53,525 bases of DNA from an uncultured Lachnospiraceae bacterium (lineage in GTDB: Bacteria > Bacillota > Clostridia > Lachnospirales > Lachnospiraceae). The notes beneath the pieces are model-generated. The model did no database searches. It was not told the origin of the DNA and saw only the letters and a list, made by a program, of their open reading frames with translations. The position numbers and the translations under genes were made by a program. The stretch lies in contig CATLHM010000019.1 of NCBI GenBank assembly GCA_949949005.1, positions 1-53,525 on the forward strand. The letters are read 5' to 3'. Below, in pieces: positions 33,404 to 42,361 of this stretch (positions are counted from its first letter, which is position 1; the number at the start of each line of letters is the position of its first letter).

Positions 33404-34807
33404 ATGGCGCCGGAACGAGTATCGGAGCTTCGCTATTTAAATTCATATTTTGACCGGGAGGGCAGCCAGATTCTGGTGGTTTACGGGGAAAAGAATGTGG
33501 GTAAGACCACTTTGCTCTACCAGTTTGCCAGCGGAAAGGAAAGCCATTTTTACAGGGCCCGCTCTGCCTCGGAAAGGGAGCAGTGCAGCCAGTGGGCAAG
33601 AGAGTTAAAGATGGGAAAGAAAAAGGAACCCTGCTATCCCTCCTACTGCGAAATCTTCCAAAGGATTTTGGGGGAGGAGCCTTTGCCGGACGATAAGGCT
33701 GTCTGGAGCGGGGAGCCGGAAGAAAAGAAGCTTTTGATCGTGGACGAATTTCAGTACATGGTCAAAGCCGGGGACGGGTTTATGAAGGAGCTTACGGCCC
33801 TGATCCGCAGCAGAGAGGCAAACCGGCCGTTGATGGTGGTTCTTTGCAGCTCGTCCATCGGCTGGGTGGAAAACAGTATGGTGAACAAAATCGGGGAGGC
33901 CGCCTCTGAGCTTTCCGGCTTTTTGAAAGTCCGGGAGCTGGGGGTGGAGGCGGTCAGAAGCTTTTTCCCTGATTTTACCAGAAGACAATGTGTGGAGACC
34001 TATGCCATCTTAGGCGGAGTGCCCGGATATTGGCGGCATTTTGAGGAAGGCCTGAGTGTGAAGGAGAATATCTGTAAGCATATCCTTGACAGGGATGCCT
34101 TTTTATATGGCGAGGGGCAGAGAATTGTGGAGGAAGAGCTGCGGGAGACCGGAGTGTATAACACAATCCTTGCCTCCATAGCCGCGGGGCGTCGCAAGCT
34201 CAACGATTTGTATCTGCACACCGAGTTTTCCAGGGCCAAGATCAGCGTTTACCTGAAAAATCTTATGGAGCTGGAGCTGGTGGAAAAGGTTTTCTCCTAT
34301 GATACGGAGGGGAAGGCCAATACCCAAAAGGGAGTTTACCGCATCAGCAATCACTTTGTCCATTTCTATTTTACCTATTTATACCCGAATCTGAGCAGCT
34401 TAGAGAGCATGAGCGGGGAGGAATTTTACAAAGAATATATCGCTCCTTCCTTCAATTATTATGTGGCGGATTATTTCAGCCTGTTCTGTAAGCAGCATTT
34501 TGAGAGGTGGAATAAGCAGGGAAAGCTTCCCTTTAAAGTGGAGAGAGTAGGGGAGTGGGTAGGAAAATTCGGCACCATTGACATTGTGGCGCAGAATGAG
34601 GAAGGCAAAACCATTCTGGGAATCTGCAATTGGGAAAAGCCTCTCATGCGCTATGACGACTATGAGTGGTTCCTTTTTTGTGCGGAAAAGGCAAAGCTGG
34701 AGGCAGACTATGTTTACCTCTTTTCCGTCCATAATTTTGAGGAACGGCTAAAGCTGGAGGCCACGGTAAAGCCGAATATGAAATTGATCAGTATGGATGA
34801 GATGTGA
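33404..34807 (+). CDS. AAA ATPase with DUF234-type C-terminus
   Basis: 467 residues. The N-terminal P-loop VVYGEKNVGKTTLLYQF (about 25-41) and Walker B KKLLIVDEFQYM mark the archaeal-type ATPase family (STAND-like, PF01637), with a central winged-helix (LYLHTEFSRAKISVYLKNL) and a C-terminal DUF234 domain (about 320-450) whose KVERVGEWVGKFGTIDIVA segment has nuclease-like GxxxDIVA/ICNWE residues. Function of the family is unknown; binding to membrane or nucleic-acid partners has been suggested. It overlaps topB by one base (TGATG), so the two are translated together. Confidence 0.85.
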   Translation: MAPERVSELRYLNSYFDREGSQILVVYGEKNVGKTTLLYQFASGKESHFYRARSASEREQCSQWARELKMGKKKEPCYPSYCEIFQRILGEEPLPDDKAVWSGEPEEKKLLIVDEFQYMVKAGDGFMKELTALIRSREANRPLMVVLCSSSIGWVENSMVNKIGEAASELSGFLKVRELGVEAVRSFFPDFTRRQCVETYAILGGVPGYWRHFEEGLSVKENICKHILDRDAFLYGEGQRIVEEELRETGVYNTILASIAAGRRKLNDLYLHTEFSRAKISVYLKNLMELELVEKVFSYDTEGKANTQKGVYRISNHFVHFYFTYLYPNLSSLESMSGEEFYKEYIAPSFNYYVADYFSLFCKQHFERWNKQGKLPFKVERVGEWVGKFGTIDIVAQNEEGKTILGICNWEKPLMRYDDYEWFLFCAEKAKLEADYVYLFSVHNFEERLKLEATVKPNMKLISMDEM

Positions 34808-36837
34808 TGGGAAAAAATCTATATATAGCGGAAAAACCCAGCGTGGCAAGGGAATTCGCCAGGGCCCTTGGCTTAAATGCCGGCAACAGGGACGGTTACA
34901 TGGAGTCCGCAGACGCAGTGATCACCTGGTGCGTGGGGCATCTGGTCACCATGAGCTATCCCGAGGTCTATGATGAAAAATATAAAAGATGGACGCTGGA
35001 GACCATTCCTTTTATTCCCTCTGAGTTTAAGTATGAGGTGATTGAAGGCGTAAAAAAACAGTTTCAGATTGTCAGCGGGCTGCTAAACCGGGAGGATGTG
35101 GAGACCATTTATGTCTGCACCGACTCCGGGCGGGAGGGCGAGTATATCTACCGTCTGGTGGAGCAGCAGGCCCATGTGAAAGGAAAGAAGCGAAAAAGGG
35201 TCTGGATCGACTCCCAGACCGAGGAAGAAATTCTGCGGGGCATCCGGGAGGCAAAGGATTTATCCGAGTATGATAACCTGGGAGCCGCCGCTTACCTGCG
35301 GGCCAAGGAAGATTATCTCATGGGCATTAACTTTTCCCGGGTTCTCACCCTGAAATATGGAAATTCCGTAAAGTCCTACTTAAAAGCCGACAGGGCGGTG
35401 ATCAGCGTGGGCAGAGTCATGACCTGTGTGCTGGGCATGGTAGTGAACCGGGAGCGGGAGATCAGGGAGTTTGTGAAGACTCCTTTTTACCGTGTGATGG
35501 CCAGCCTGCTTCTCGGGGAGAAGAGCTGTGAGTGCGAGTGGAGAGCGGTGGAGAACACCAAATACTATGGCTCTCCCCTTTTATACAAGGAAAACGGGTT
35601 CAAGGAAAAAAAGGATGCGGAGAACCTGATCGGCTTTTTGATGGAGGAGCCGCCTGTGGAGGCCACGGTGGAATCCCTGGAGAAAAAGAAGGAGACAAAG
35701 AATCCTCCCCTTCTGTACAATTTGGCGGAGCTGCAAAACGACTGTGCCAGGCTCTTCAAGATCAGCCCGGACGAGACTTTAAGGATTGCCCAGGAGTTGT
35801 ATGAAAAAAAGCTGACTACCTACCCCCGTACCGACGCCAGGGTGCTTTCCACGGCGGTGGCAAAGGAAATCCACAAGAATATCAGGGGCGTTGCAGGGAT
35901 TGATAGCGTAAAGGAGCTGGCAACAGGAATACTGGCCAGCAAAAGCTTTCAAAAGATTGCCAAAAGCAGATATGTGAACGACAAGCAGATCACCGATCAC
36001 TATGCCATTATTCCCACAGGAGCGGGGCTGGGGGCTTTGCGTTCCTTAAATCCCACCGCCGTTAAGGTTTACGAGATTATCGTGCGAAGGTTTCTGAGTA
36101 TTTTCTGCCCGCCGGCTCTCTACCGGAGGATTTCCCTACAGGTATCGGTGAAGGGCGAGCGGTTCTTTGCCAGCTTCAAGGTGCTGGAACAGGAAGGATA
36201 TCTTGGGGCGATGAAATACTCCTTTGCAAGGAACGGCTCCCCAGCAGGGAAAAAAGGGGAAGCCGATACGTCGGCTGGGGAAGAGGAGGCCACTGATAAA
36301 GAGCTTTTGGAGGCATTAAGCAGCTTAAGAAAAGGGATGAAGCTTCCGGTTCAGGATATGCAGATCAAGGAGGGGGAGACCACACCGCCCAAGCGTTATA
36401 ATTCCGGCACCATGATTCTTGCCATGGAGAATGCAGGGCAGCTCATCGAGGACGAGGAGCTTCGCAGCCAGATCAAGGGCAGCGGAATCGGAACCTCTGC
36501 AACCCGTGCTGAAATCCTAAAGAAGCTCATAAACATAAAATATCTGGATTTGAGCAAAAAGACCCAGATCGTGACGCCTACCCTGATGGGGGAGATGATC
36601 TATGAAGTGGTGGATAATTCCATCCGTCCGCTCCTTGACCCGGCCCTTACCGCAAGCTGGGAAAAAGGGCTTACCATGGTGGCCCAGGGGACGATCACCG
36701 AGGAGGAATACATGAAGAAGTTGGATGATTTTGTATCCAGGAGAACCAACATCGTGAAGGGACTGAATAACCAGTTTGTCTTAAACCGCCAGTTTCAGAA
36801 GGCGGCGGGAAATTATAAAAGTGATAGAAAGCAATAA
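34807..36837 (+). CDS. topB: DNA topoisomerase III (type IA)
   Basis: Relaxes and decatenates DNA by nicking one strand. Toprim domain: KNLYIAEKPSVAREFA and CTDSGREGEYIYR. Active-site Tyr near residue 339 in TTYPRTDARVLS; GSGIGTSATRAEIL follows. 676 residues, slightly shorter than the E. coli enzyme and without a C-terminal zinc domain; the acidic-rich insert EADTSAGEEEATDKE is unusual. Such TopB copies often ride on integrative elements, but no conjugation genes are nearby. The start is ATG 34807; a GTG at 34804 is the alternative. Right after its stop begins the 87-bp repeat. Confidence 0.93.
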   Translation: MGKNLYIAEKPSVAREFARALGLNAGNRDGYMESADAVITWCVGHLVTMSYPEVYDEKYKRWTLETIPFIPSEFKYEVIEGVKKQFQIVSGLLNREDVETIYVCTDSGREGEYIYRLVEQQAHVKGKKRKRVWIDSQTEEEILRGIREAKDLSEYDNLGAAAYLRAKEDYLMGINFSRVLTLKYGNSVKSYLKADRAVISVGRVMTCVLGMVVNREREIREFVKTPFYRVMASLLLGEKSCECEWRAVENTKYYGSPLLYKENGFKEKKDAENLIGFLMEEPPVEATVESLEKKKETKNPPLLYNLAELQNDCARLFKISPDETLRIAQELYEKKLTTYPRTDARVLSTAVAKEIHKNIRGVAGIDSVKELATGILASKSFQKIAKSRYVNDKQITDHYAIIPTGAGLGALRSLNPTAVKVYEIIVRRFLSIFCPPALYRRISLQVSVKGERFFASFKVLEQEGYLGAMKYSFARNGSPAGKKGEADTSAGEEEATDKELLEALSSLRKGMKLPVQDMQIKEGETTPPKRYNSGTMILAMENAGQLIEDEELRSQIKGSGIGTSATRAEILKKLINIKYLDLSKKTQIVTPTLMGEMIYEVVDNSIRPLLDPALTASWEKGLTMVAQGTITEEEYMKKLDDFVSRRTNIVKGLNNQFVLNRQFQKAAGNYKSDRKQ

Positions 36838-36924
36838 TATGGTATAATAAGGAAGTGCGCTGATGCGCACGCAGGTCGTAAGGCATCCTCCCATCTGCGA
36901 TGGGTCCCTCCTTGCGACAAAATA
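36838..36924 (+). repeat. 87-bp promoter-bearing structured repeat, copy A
   Basis: Identical in 86 of 87 bases to 41241-41327 in inverse orientation. It holds an extended -10 (TGGTATAAT, 36840-36848), hairpin 1 (GTGCGC/GCGCAC, 36855-36870) and hairpin 2 (outer CGTAAGG/CCTTGCG, inner CCCAT/ATGGG, 36877-36916). The only mismatch to copy B is at 36897, in the loop of hairpin 2. It ends 41 bases before the hexapeptide gene and starts directly after the topB stop. Confidence 0.9.
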
Positions 36925-36965
36925 TAAAAAAGCGCTGGAGAGCCAGTGCGGAAAAGAGGAGAAGT

Positions 36966-37631
36966 ATGGAACAATTTACAATTGAGAAGCTTTACAACCT
37001 GGATGAGACCATAGCGGCGCAGCTCTTTGAGGGGGCCGTGTATCCCTGGGAGCTTTTGCCCAAAATCAGGGATTTCATCGTAGCCCTGGGCAAGAGGCTT
37101 CCGAAAGACACTTATACGGAAATCAAAGACCGGGTATGGGTGGCCAAATCTGCCAACATAGCGCCTACCGCCTGCATCAACGGCCCGGCCATCATCGACG
37201 AGGAGGCGGAGATCAGGCACTGCGCTTTTATCCGTGGCAACGCCATTGTTGGGAAAGGGGCCGTGGTTGGAAATTCCACCGAGCTCAAAAATGTGATCCT
37301 GTTTAACAAGGTTCAGGTGCCCCACTACAATTATGTGGGCGACAGTATCCTGGGATTTAAAGCCCATATGGGGGCAGGCTCTATCACTTCCAATGTAAAA
37401 AGCGATAAGACGCTGGTGGTGGTGAAATACGGTGAGGAAAAGATCGAGACAGGACTGAAAAAGTTCGGCGCCATGCTGGGGGACAATGTTGAGGTAGGCT
37501 GTAACAGCGTTCTCAACCCGGGCACGGTGATCGGCCGTAATACCAATGTATATCCCACCAGCATGGTGCGGGGATGCATCCCTGAGGGGAGTATTTACAA
37601 GAAGCAGGGAGAGATTGCGGGGAAGAGATAA
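36966..37631 (+). CDS. Left-handed beta-helix (hexapeptide repeat) acyltransferase/nucleotidyltransferase-like protein
   Basis: 221 residues. An N-terminal helical part (FTIEKLYNLDETIAAQLFEG) is followed by a hexapeptide beta-helix of repeated [IV]-x-x-x-x-x units (IAPTACINGPAIIDEEAEIR ...), which resembles the C-terminal half of GlmU. The catalytic His of GlmU-type acetyltransferases may be in the MGAGSI/GDSILGFKAHMG region. No N-terminal nucleotidyltransferase is present. GAGGAG precedes ATG 36966. It is the gene directly behind repeat copy A. Confidence 0.82.
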   Translation: MEQFTIEKLYNLDETIAAQLFEGAVYPWELLPKIRDFIVALGKRLPKDTYTEIKDRVWVAKSANIAPTACINGPAIIDEEAEIRHCAFIRGNAIVGKGAVVGNSTELKNVILFNKVQVPHYNYVGDSILGFKAHMGAGSITSNVKSDKTLVVVKYGEEKIETGLKKFGAMLGDNVEVGCNSVLNPGTVIGRNTNVYPTSMVRGCIPEGSIYKKQGEIAGKR

Positions 37632-37712
37632 CAGCGTGTGGCTGGGGCAGTAAGGGATGAAGCTTGGAAGCCACACCAGGGTTGTTGAGGAAAGATCAAA
37701 CCGTCCGTTGTT

Positions 37713-37740
37713 TTGCACACAGCCTTTTTGCTGATACAAT
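37713..37740 (+). promoter_or_regulatory. Promoter of the XRE regulator
   Basis: TTGCAC (37713-37718), a 16-bp spacer and TACAAT (37735-37740) preceded by TGA (extended -10), 66 bases before the gene. Confidence 0.6.
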
Positions 37741-37806
37741 AGACACAGAAGCCGTAGAGGGGGAAGAACCCTTGACGGGAATATGCAGAAAGGTACAGGG
37801 ATTGGC

Positions 37807-38562
37807 ATGAAGGAAATCGGAGAGATCATCTGTCAGTACAGGCAGAACAAAAAGATGACCCAGGAGGAATTTGCCTCCCGGCTGGGGGTCACTGCCCAGG
37901 CAGTGAGCAAATGGGAGAGAGGAAACGGCCTGCCGGATATCTCCCTTGTAAAGGGAATCTGCCGGATCCTGGACATAAGCCCAGGTGTTCTGCTGGGGAT
38001 TGCGGAGGGAAAAGTGGTGGAAAACAGCAATGCGGTTATGGAGCAGGAGATCAAAAATAATCTCTTTGCGGAGCCCCTGTTGCTGGAAGTGGGAGAAGAG
38101 CTGATCTCCTGTGTGGTTACGGGATTAGAGAGCGACTATGTCAACCAAAAAAGAAAGGAGCTGGTAAAGGCCAGGGGTATCCTGATGCCGGTTCTTCGGA
38201 TTAGGGATAATACGGAGCTTAAAAAGAGCAGTTACAGAATTTTATCCTATGATCGGGTTTTATGGGAGGATTGCCTTGAGGCAAAAGACGAGGCTGCTTT
38301 CAGGGAAATGATTGACACCGTGGCAGGGCTATGTGAAGAGAACTACGGGGAGATCATAAACAAGCATACTGTAAAGATCATGATTGATAATATCAGAGAA
38401 TTTTTCCCGGGGATCGTGGAAGGGCTGGTACCGGAAAGAATCAGCTATCTCAGGATACTGCGCAAAATGCAGGAGATATTGAACCGGAAAGGTTCGATCC
38501 GGGATATCATTCATATTCTGGAGGAGTTGGAAGAAAATTTGGAATCCAGGGAAAACGGGTAG
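37807..38562 (+). CDS. XRE-family transcriptional regulator
   Basis: 251 residues. A classical helix-turn-helix of the Cro/C1 type spans residues 2-60 (ICQYRQNKKMTQEEFASRLG, VTAQAVSKWERGNGLPD). The remaining ~190 residues have no recognised domain but look helical, so it may sense a ligand. The start is uncertain: ATG 37783 or 37807; the family start MKEIGEI and a CAGGG seven bases upstream favour the latter. It stands alone and probably regulates itself or a neighbour. Confidence 0.85.
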   Translation: MKEIGEIICQYRQNKKMTQEEFASRLGVTAQAVSKWERGNGLPDISLVKGICRILDISPGVLLGIAEGKVVENSNAVMEQEIKNNLFAEPLLLEVGEELISCVVTGLESDYVNQKRKELVKARGILMPVLRIRDNTELKKSSYRILSYDRVLWEDCLEAKDEAAFREMIDTVAGLCEENYGEIINKHTVKIMIDNIREFFPGIVEGLVPERISYLRILRKMQEILNRKGSIRDIIHILEELEENLESRENG

Positions 38563-38609
38563 GGAAGGTTTTCCCTACCCGCGGGCGGGGCGCACCCGCC
38601 ACAGGCCCA

Positions 38610-38665
38610 AAGTAAACCCCTTTCATTCATGGTGGTATCTGCAATGTCGATATAGGGGTTTACTT
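38610..38665. repeat. 12-bp perfect inverted repeat between convergent genes
   Basis: AAGTAAACCCCT (38610-38621) and AGGGGTTTACTT (38654-38665) are perfect complements 32 bases apart, overlapping the stop of the metallophosphoesterase gene. A second hairpin, GGGTAGGGA/TCCCTACCC, lies at 38557-38580. The region ends two convergent transcripts. Confidence 0.6.
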
Positions 38666-39283
38666 GTAGATATGAGCCCCCGGATCTTCATCCTCAAAAT
38701 CAAACACGCATCTCTCGTAGGCGTTGATCACATGGGTATCCTGATATTTATCATAGCGCTTATGGTTTCTTCCATAGGACATGTGTACGTGTCCATGTAG
38801 AAAAAATTTGGGACGGTATTTATCAATCAGTTTGCGAAATACCTGAAAGCCCTGGTGAGGGAGATCCCTTCCGTCGTTGAGCTGGTAAGCCGGGGAATGA
38901 GTTACCAGAATGTCAAAGCCCCTGTGCTTAAAGAGCTGGAACCAGAGCTTGGACACGCGTTTTTGCATTTCCTTCTCCGTATATTGGTGCGGGCCCGGCC
39001 TGTAGCGCATGGAACCGCCCAATCCCAGGATGCGGACGCCTTCATAGACAAAAATCTGGTCTTCAATGCAGGTACAGCCCTCCGGCGGGATTTTCTCATA
39101 TTTCCCGTCATGGTTGCCGTGTACATACAGGACAGGGACGGCGCAGAGGGTTACCAGAAAAGACAGGTAGCGGGGATCCAGATCGCCGCAGGAAATGATC
39201 AGGTCAATTCCCTCCACTTTGCTTTTATCAAAGAAGTCCCATAAGTATTTCGACTCCTCATCTCCGATCACCAGAATCTTCAT
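38660..39283 (-). CDS. Metallophosphoesterase (YfcE/Icc-like)
   Basis: 207 residues with all calcineurin-like motifs: VIGDEES, ISCGDLDP, VHGNHDG, LVTHSPAY and LHGHVHMSYG. It is a small cytoplasmic phosphodiesterase of unknown substrate. A TTG at 39295 in the same frame abuts the ribosome site, so ATG 39283 is the start. It is directly downstream of the BMP-domain gene (stop 39292), with the ribosome site inside that gene's end, so they form an operon. Confidence 0.86.
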   Translation of the reverse strand: MKILVIGDEESKYLWDFFDKSKVEGIDLIISCGDLDPRYLSFLVTLCAVPVLYVHGNHDGKYEKIPPEGCTCIEDQIFVYEGVRILGLGGSMRYRPGPHQYTEKEMQKRVSKLWFQLFKHRGFDILVTHSPAYQLNDGRDLPHQGFQVFRKLIDKYRPKFFLHGHVHMSYGRNHKRYDKYQDTHVINAYERCVFDFEDEDPGAHIYK

Positions 39284-39291
39284 GGCATTTG

Positions 39292-41205
39292 TCAACCTTC
39301 CTTTTTCATTACTCCCTGCTGCTTGATCACAGCCTCCGCATGTTCGGTGAGCTCTTCCTTTTTGGGGATGGAACCCACCACATTTTCCGCCAGCCAGTCC
39401 ATGGTCATGATCTCCTCCGGGGAAAGGCTCTTGTCAGGGTCATCCTGCACGATACCCGACTGGGAGTACAAAATACCGGAAAAAGGATTGAACACCTCGG
39501 AGCTGATGGTGGATTTAAGGAGCTCTACCAGCCGCTTGGTGCCGATAGGAAGCCGCTGGGAGCAGACCACGTCAATAACCCCTTCCGCCATGCCCCACCA
39601 GTAATTGATGGCCTTGATGGAGGAAGGATCGTCGTCATATTTCCAGGTACCGTCCATGATGGTACGGAGTAACTGCTCATAGAATTTTCCCCAATGATAC
39701 AAAGGCATGGCAAGGCTTCGCGGATGCGGCCCTTCCAGGTGGTAGATTCCGAAAAACCGGGATGCCTCCTCGGGAATCACCATATCCCGTCCGGAGATAC
39801 AGGAGGAATTTGCCTTCCGGACTCTTTCCTCCAGATCAGCGTCCTTCAGGGAGGACCACTCCAGATAAACCGTTGCCCGTGGATTGATCATCTTGGCGCC
39901 CAAGGCGAAAGCATTGATATTGGCAATGGAGCCGTAAATAGGATAATCCGCCACATAGCTCAGGCGGTTGTTTTCTGCCATGGCCCCTGCAATTGCGCCC
40001 ATCAAAAACTTGGCCTCATGCATCCGCGAGTAATAGGTGCGGATATACCGGTGAGAGGTGTTTAGGGAGCAGTTCAAAATATGGACGTGGGGGTTGGCGA
40101 TAGCCGCCTTCACGCTGGCCTGGACGAAGGAGGGTGTGGTGGTAAAAATCAGGTTACAGCCCTCGGCAATGGCCTCGTCCAGAAGGGCGGAAATATTTTC
40201 CTGTGTGCAGTTTTCATAAAAAACCGTATTCAGTTCGTCAGGGAAGGTCTGTTCCAGATAAAGCCGGCCCAGCTCATGGGCGTAAGTCCAGGCAGAGGTT
40301 CCCGGGGTTTTTTCGTAGATAAAGGCAATCTTAAGCTTGGAGGCGGTTAAGGGATGAAGGAGCGTGCTGATGAGCGGCTTTTTCTCCTGGGTGGGTTTCA
40401 TCCGAAGGTCGATTTCCTGCTCTTCCTGTAAAAGGACAAACTCCTCCCAACTCTTTGCAATCAGCTCCTTGAGCTCATTGGTGGTTTTTTCTTCCAACTC
40501 GTCATAGCCGTATAAGGTGATGAAGGACAAAAAGGCATCTGCCGGGGTGATATCCAGCTTGCTTCCGCCCCGGGCCTTAAATTCGGCGGTAAAGCGGGTA
40601 TAAATATAGCTGAACTTTAAGAGCTCATCCTCATTCCAGACCTCTCCCGGTTTCTTTCCCACAGCCTCCTGTAGCTTGGCAAAGCTTCCCTCTTGGGTGA
40701 ACCAGATATAATTGATGGGAGCCGCCTGATAAAAGTCTAAAAATTCAAAGTAAATCTTATTTTCTTTTTCGTCTGTGCGCTTGGGAACGATACGGATCAC
40801 GTTTCCGGGGATGGAGACCACGCCGAAATATTTCATGACGCTGACCCGTTTATTGCCCTCCTCCACGTAAAATTTGTTCATATATTCATAAGCCTTGATG
40901 GGATCCCGGATGCCTTCCTCCACATGGCTGGTGCTTAAGTTGGACCATTTAGCGGCAAATTCCGTACCGTCCCGCAGGATAGGCATGAAATTTCCTGCAA
41001 AGGAGCTGCTTCTCCCCACGGTTTTGGTTCCTGCGATCTGATCTATAGGAATCTGTACCAGGCCCAGGGGCTGCTCAAAATAGGAGCCTTTATCCGGCAT
41101 AATATCATCTAAAACTTCCAGAGTGGGCTTTACGCCACGGAGCATTCTGGCCTGATAATCTTTTTTCCCAAGTTTGTAAGCTTTTGCATAATCATCTCTT
41201 CCCAT
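39292..41205 (-). CDS. Cytoplasmic protein with N-terminal ParB-like and C-terminal BMP/PnrA-like domains
   Basis: 637 residues. The first ~200 residues contain PLGLVQIPIDQIAGTKTVGR and KFYVEEGNKRVSVMKYFG, like ParB/sulfiredoxin-type domains. Residues ~290-590 resemble the Bmp/PnrA nucleoside-binding lipoprotein fold (KLKIAFIYEKTPGTSAWTYA, LIFTTTPSFVQA, FLMGAIAGAMAENNRLSYVA). There is no signal peptide or lipobox, so a soluble cytoplasmic ligand-binding regulator is inferred, perhaps sensing nucleosides. The gene lies directly behind repeat copy B, which supplies a promoter; a metallophosphoesterase gene follows. Confidence 0.75.
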   Translation of the reverse strand: MGRDDYAKAYKLGKKDYQARMLRGVKPTLEVLDDIMPDKGSYFEQPLGLVQIPIDQIAGTKTVGRSSSFAGNFMPILRDGTEFAAKWSNLSTSHVEEGIRDPIKAYEYMNKFYVEEGNKRVSVMKYFGVVSIPGNVIRIVPKRTDEKENKIYFEFLDFYQAAPINYIWFTQEGSFAKLQEAVGKKPGEVWNEDELLKFSYIYTRFTAEFKARGGSKLDITPADAFLSFITLYGYDELEEKTTNELKELIAKSWEEFVLLQEEQEIDLRMKPTQEKKPLISTLLHPLTASKLKIAFIYEKTPGTSAWTYAHELGRLYLEQTFPDELNTVFYENCTQENISALLDEAIAEGCNLIFTTTPSFVQASVKAAIANPHVHILNCSLNTSHRYIRTYYSRMHEAKFLMGAIAGAMAENNRLSYVADYPIYGSIANINAFALGAKMINPRATVYLEWSSLKDADLEERVRKANSSCISGRDMVIPEEASRFFGIYHLEGPHPRSLAMPLYHWGKFYEQLLRTIMDGTWKYDDDPSSIKAINYWWGMAEGVIDVVCSQRLPIGTKRLVELLKSTISSEVFNPFSGILYSQSGIVQDDPDKSLSPEEIMTMDWLAENVVGSIPKKEELTEHAEAVIKQQGVMKKEG

Positions 41206-41240
41206 AAAAAAACCTCCCTCTTACTGTTTGGAGTAAATTC

Positions 41241-41327
41241 TATTTTGTCGCAAGGAGGGACCCATCGTAGATGGGAGGATGCCTTACGACCTGCGTGCGC
41301 ATCAGCGCACTTCCTTATTATACCATA
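41241..41327 (-). repeat. 87-bp promoter-bearing structured repeat, copy B
   Basis: Read on -, 86 of 87 bases match 36838-36924. The -10 (TATAAT) is at 41317-41322 and the two hairpins follow in order. The downstream gene starts 35 bases beyond its 3' end. Relative to the following gene it has the same orientation as copy A. Confidence 0.9.
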
Positions 41328-41367
41328 CCCTGACCCGCAGCCGCAATCAAAACAGACGGCGAAGCCC

Positions 41368-42228
41368 TCAACTCACACTGCACTGCGCATATTTCTTCGG
41401 CGAAATCCCCACCGCCTTCGTAAATGCCTTGAAAAAATTACTGTAATCGGAGAAACCGCTTTTTTCATAGGCCTCGGTCACATTTGCCCCGTCGCTTAAA
41501 AGGGCCTTGGCGATACTGATACGCCGGGCGTTTATGTACTTATTGATGGTGGTTCCGGTAGCCGACTTAAAGATCCGGCAAATGTAGGATTCGCTCAAAA
41601 AGAACTCCCCGGCGAGCTGCTCGATGGAGATGGGGGAGGCGATGTTCTGATTGATATAGGCTAAAATGTCGTCCACCTGATGATTATAGCTGTAGGCTCC
41701 CATGGCGCTTTCCGGCTGGTGGCCGGTGCGCACCGCGTTGTTGATCAGGAGCATCAGCTCCATAAAGGCAGTCTGCTCCACAACATCATGGCCATATCCG
41801 TCCGCCCCGGTGATCTTGTTGATATAGTACAAAAAACGGCTCTGCTGATCCTTACTCAAAGAAATTCTGTGACAGAAGGCCTGGGGGCGGTCCGAAAAGC
41901 AGGCGTCTAAATCCGTGTCAGGGGTGGAGAGCCGTTTGGTGTACTCGGGATGGATGGAGAGCACGATCCGCTCGTGTACCATCTTGTCCACCTGGGTGAT
42001 CTTATGGCTTTCGTATTGGTTGATGATGAATACATCGCCGGGATTTATGGCATAGAATTTGTTGTCGATCAAAAACTGTCTGCCGCCGGAGATGGAATAA
42101 TAGATTTCGTAGCAATCATGGATATGCATGTCCATGGTTTTTTCTTCTTTATAGAGATGGGCAATGGCAAAGGTCTGGGTGGAGGAGCAATTCTCCATTG
42201 CCTGTTGGCAGGAATACAGTTCTTCCAT
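41368..42228 (-). CDS. AraC-family transcriptional regulator
   Basis: 286 residues. An N-terminal cupin-like sensing domain (AHLYKEEKTMDMHIHDCYEI, then PGDVFIINQYESHKI) precedes two C-terminal helix-turn-helix motifs (IEQLAGEFFLSESYICRIFK and VTEAYEKSGFSDYSNFFKAF with the family PKKYAQ end). ATG 42228 is used because AAGGAG lies before it; an upstream in-frame start at 42396 has no site. Divergent from kduI, it is likely the activator of the uronate operon, probably in response to a sugar acid. Confidence 0.92.
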   Translation of the reverse strand: MEELYSCQQAMENCSSTQTFAIAHLYKEEKTMDMHIHDCYEIYYSISGGRQFLIDNKFYAINPGDVFIINQYESHKITQVDKMVHERIVLSIHPEYTKRLSTPDTDLDACFSDRPQAFCHRISLSKDQQSRFLYYINKITGADGYGHDVVEQTAFMELMLLINNAVRTGHQPESAMGAYSYNHQVDDILAYINQNIASPISIEQLAGEFFLSESYICRIFKSATGTTINKYINARRISIAKALLSDGANVTEAYEKSGFSDYSNFFKAFTKAVGISPKKYAQCSVS

Positions 42229-42361
42229 AAGGGGCTCCTTTCTTTCGGAGAAAAAGGTTTCGGACTTTTCCGACCTATGGGTGGCAGAAAACGGATTCTT
42301 TCTACTATTATAGAGTGAGTGTTCAAAATTTGCAATATTTATAGAAATATTTGAAAGGACA

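Noticed and set aside
34807..36837. TopB as a marker of an integrative conjugative element
   Set aside because: No relaxase, type IV secretion or integrase gene adjoins it, so an ICE cannot be supported from this window.
36925..41240. Composite transposon bounded by the 87-bp inverted repeats
   Set aside because: No transposase lies inside, no target duplication is seen, and both repeats sit like promoter-leader units of the downstream genes; kept as a repeat observation only.
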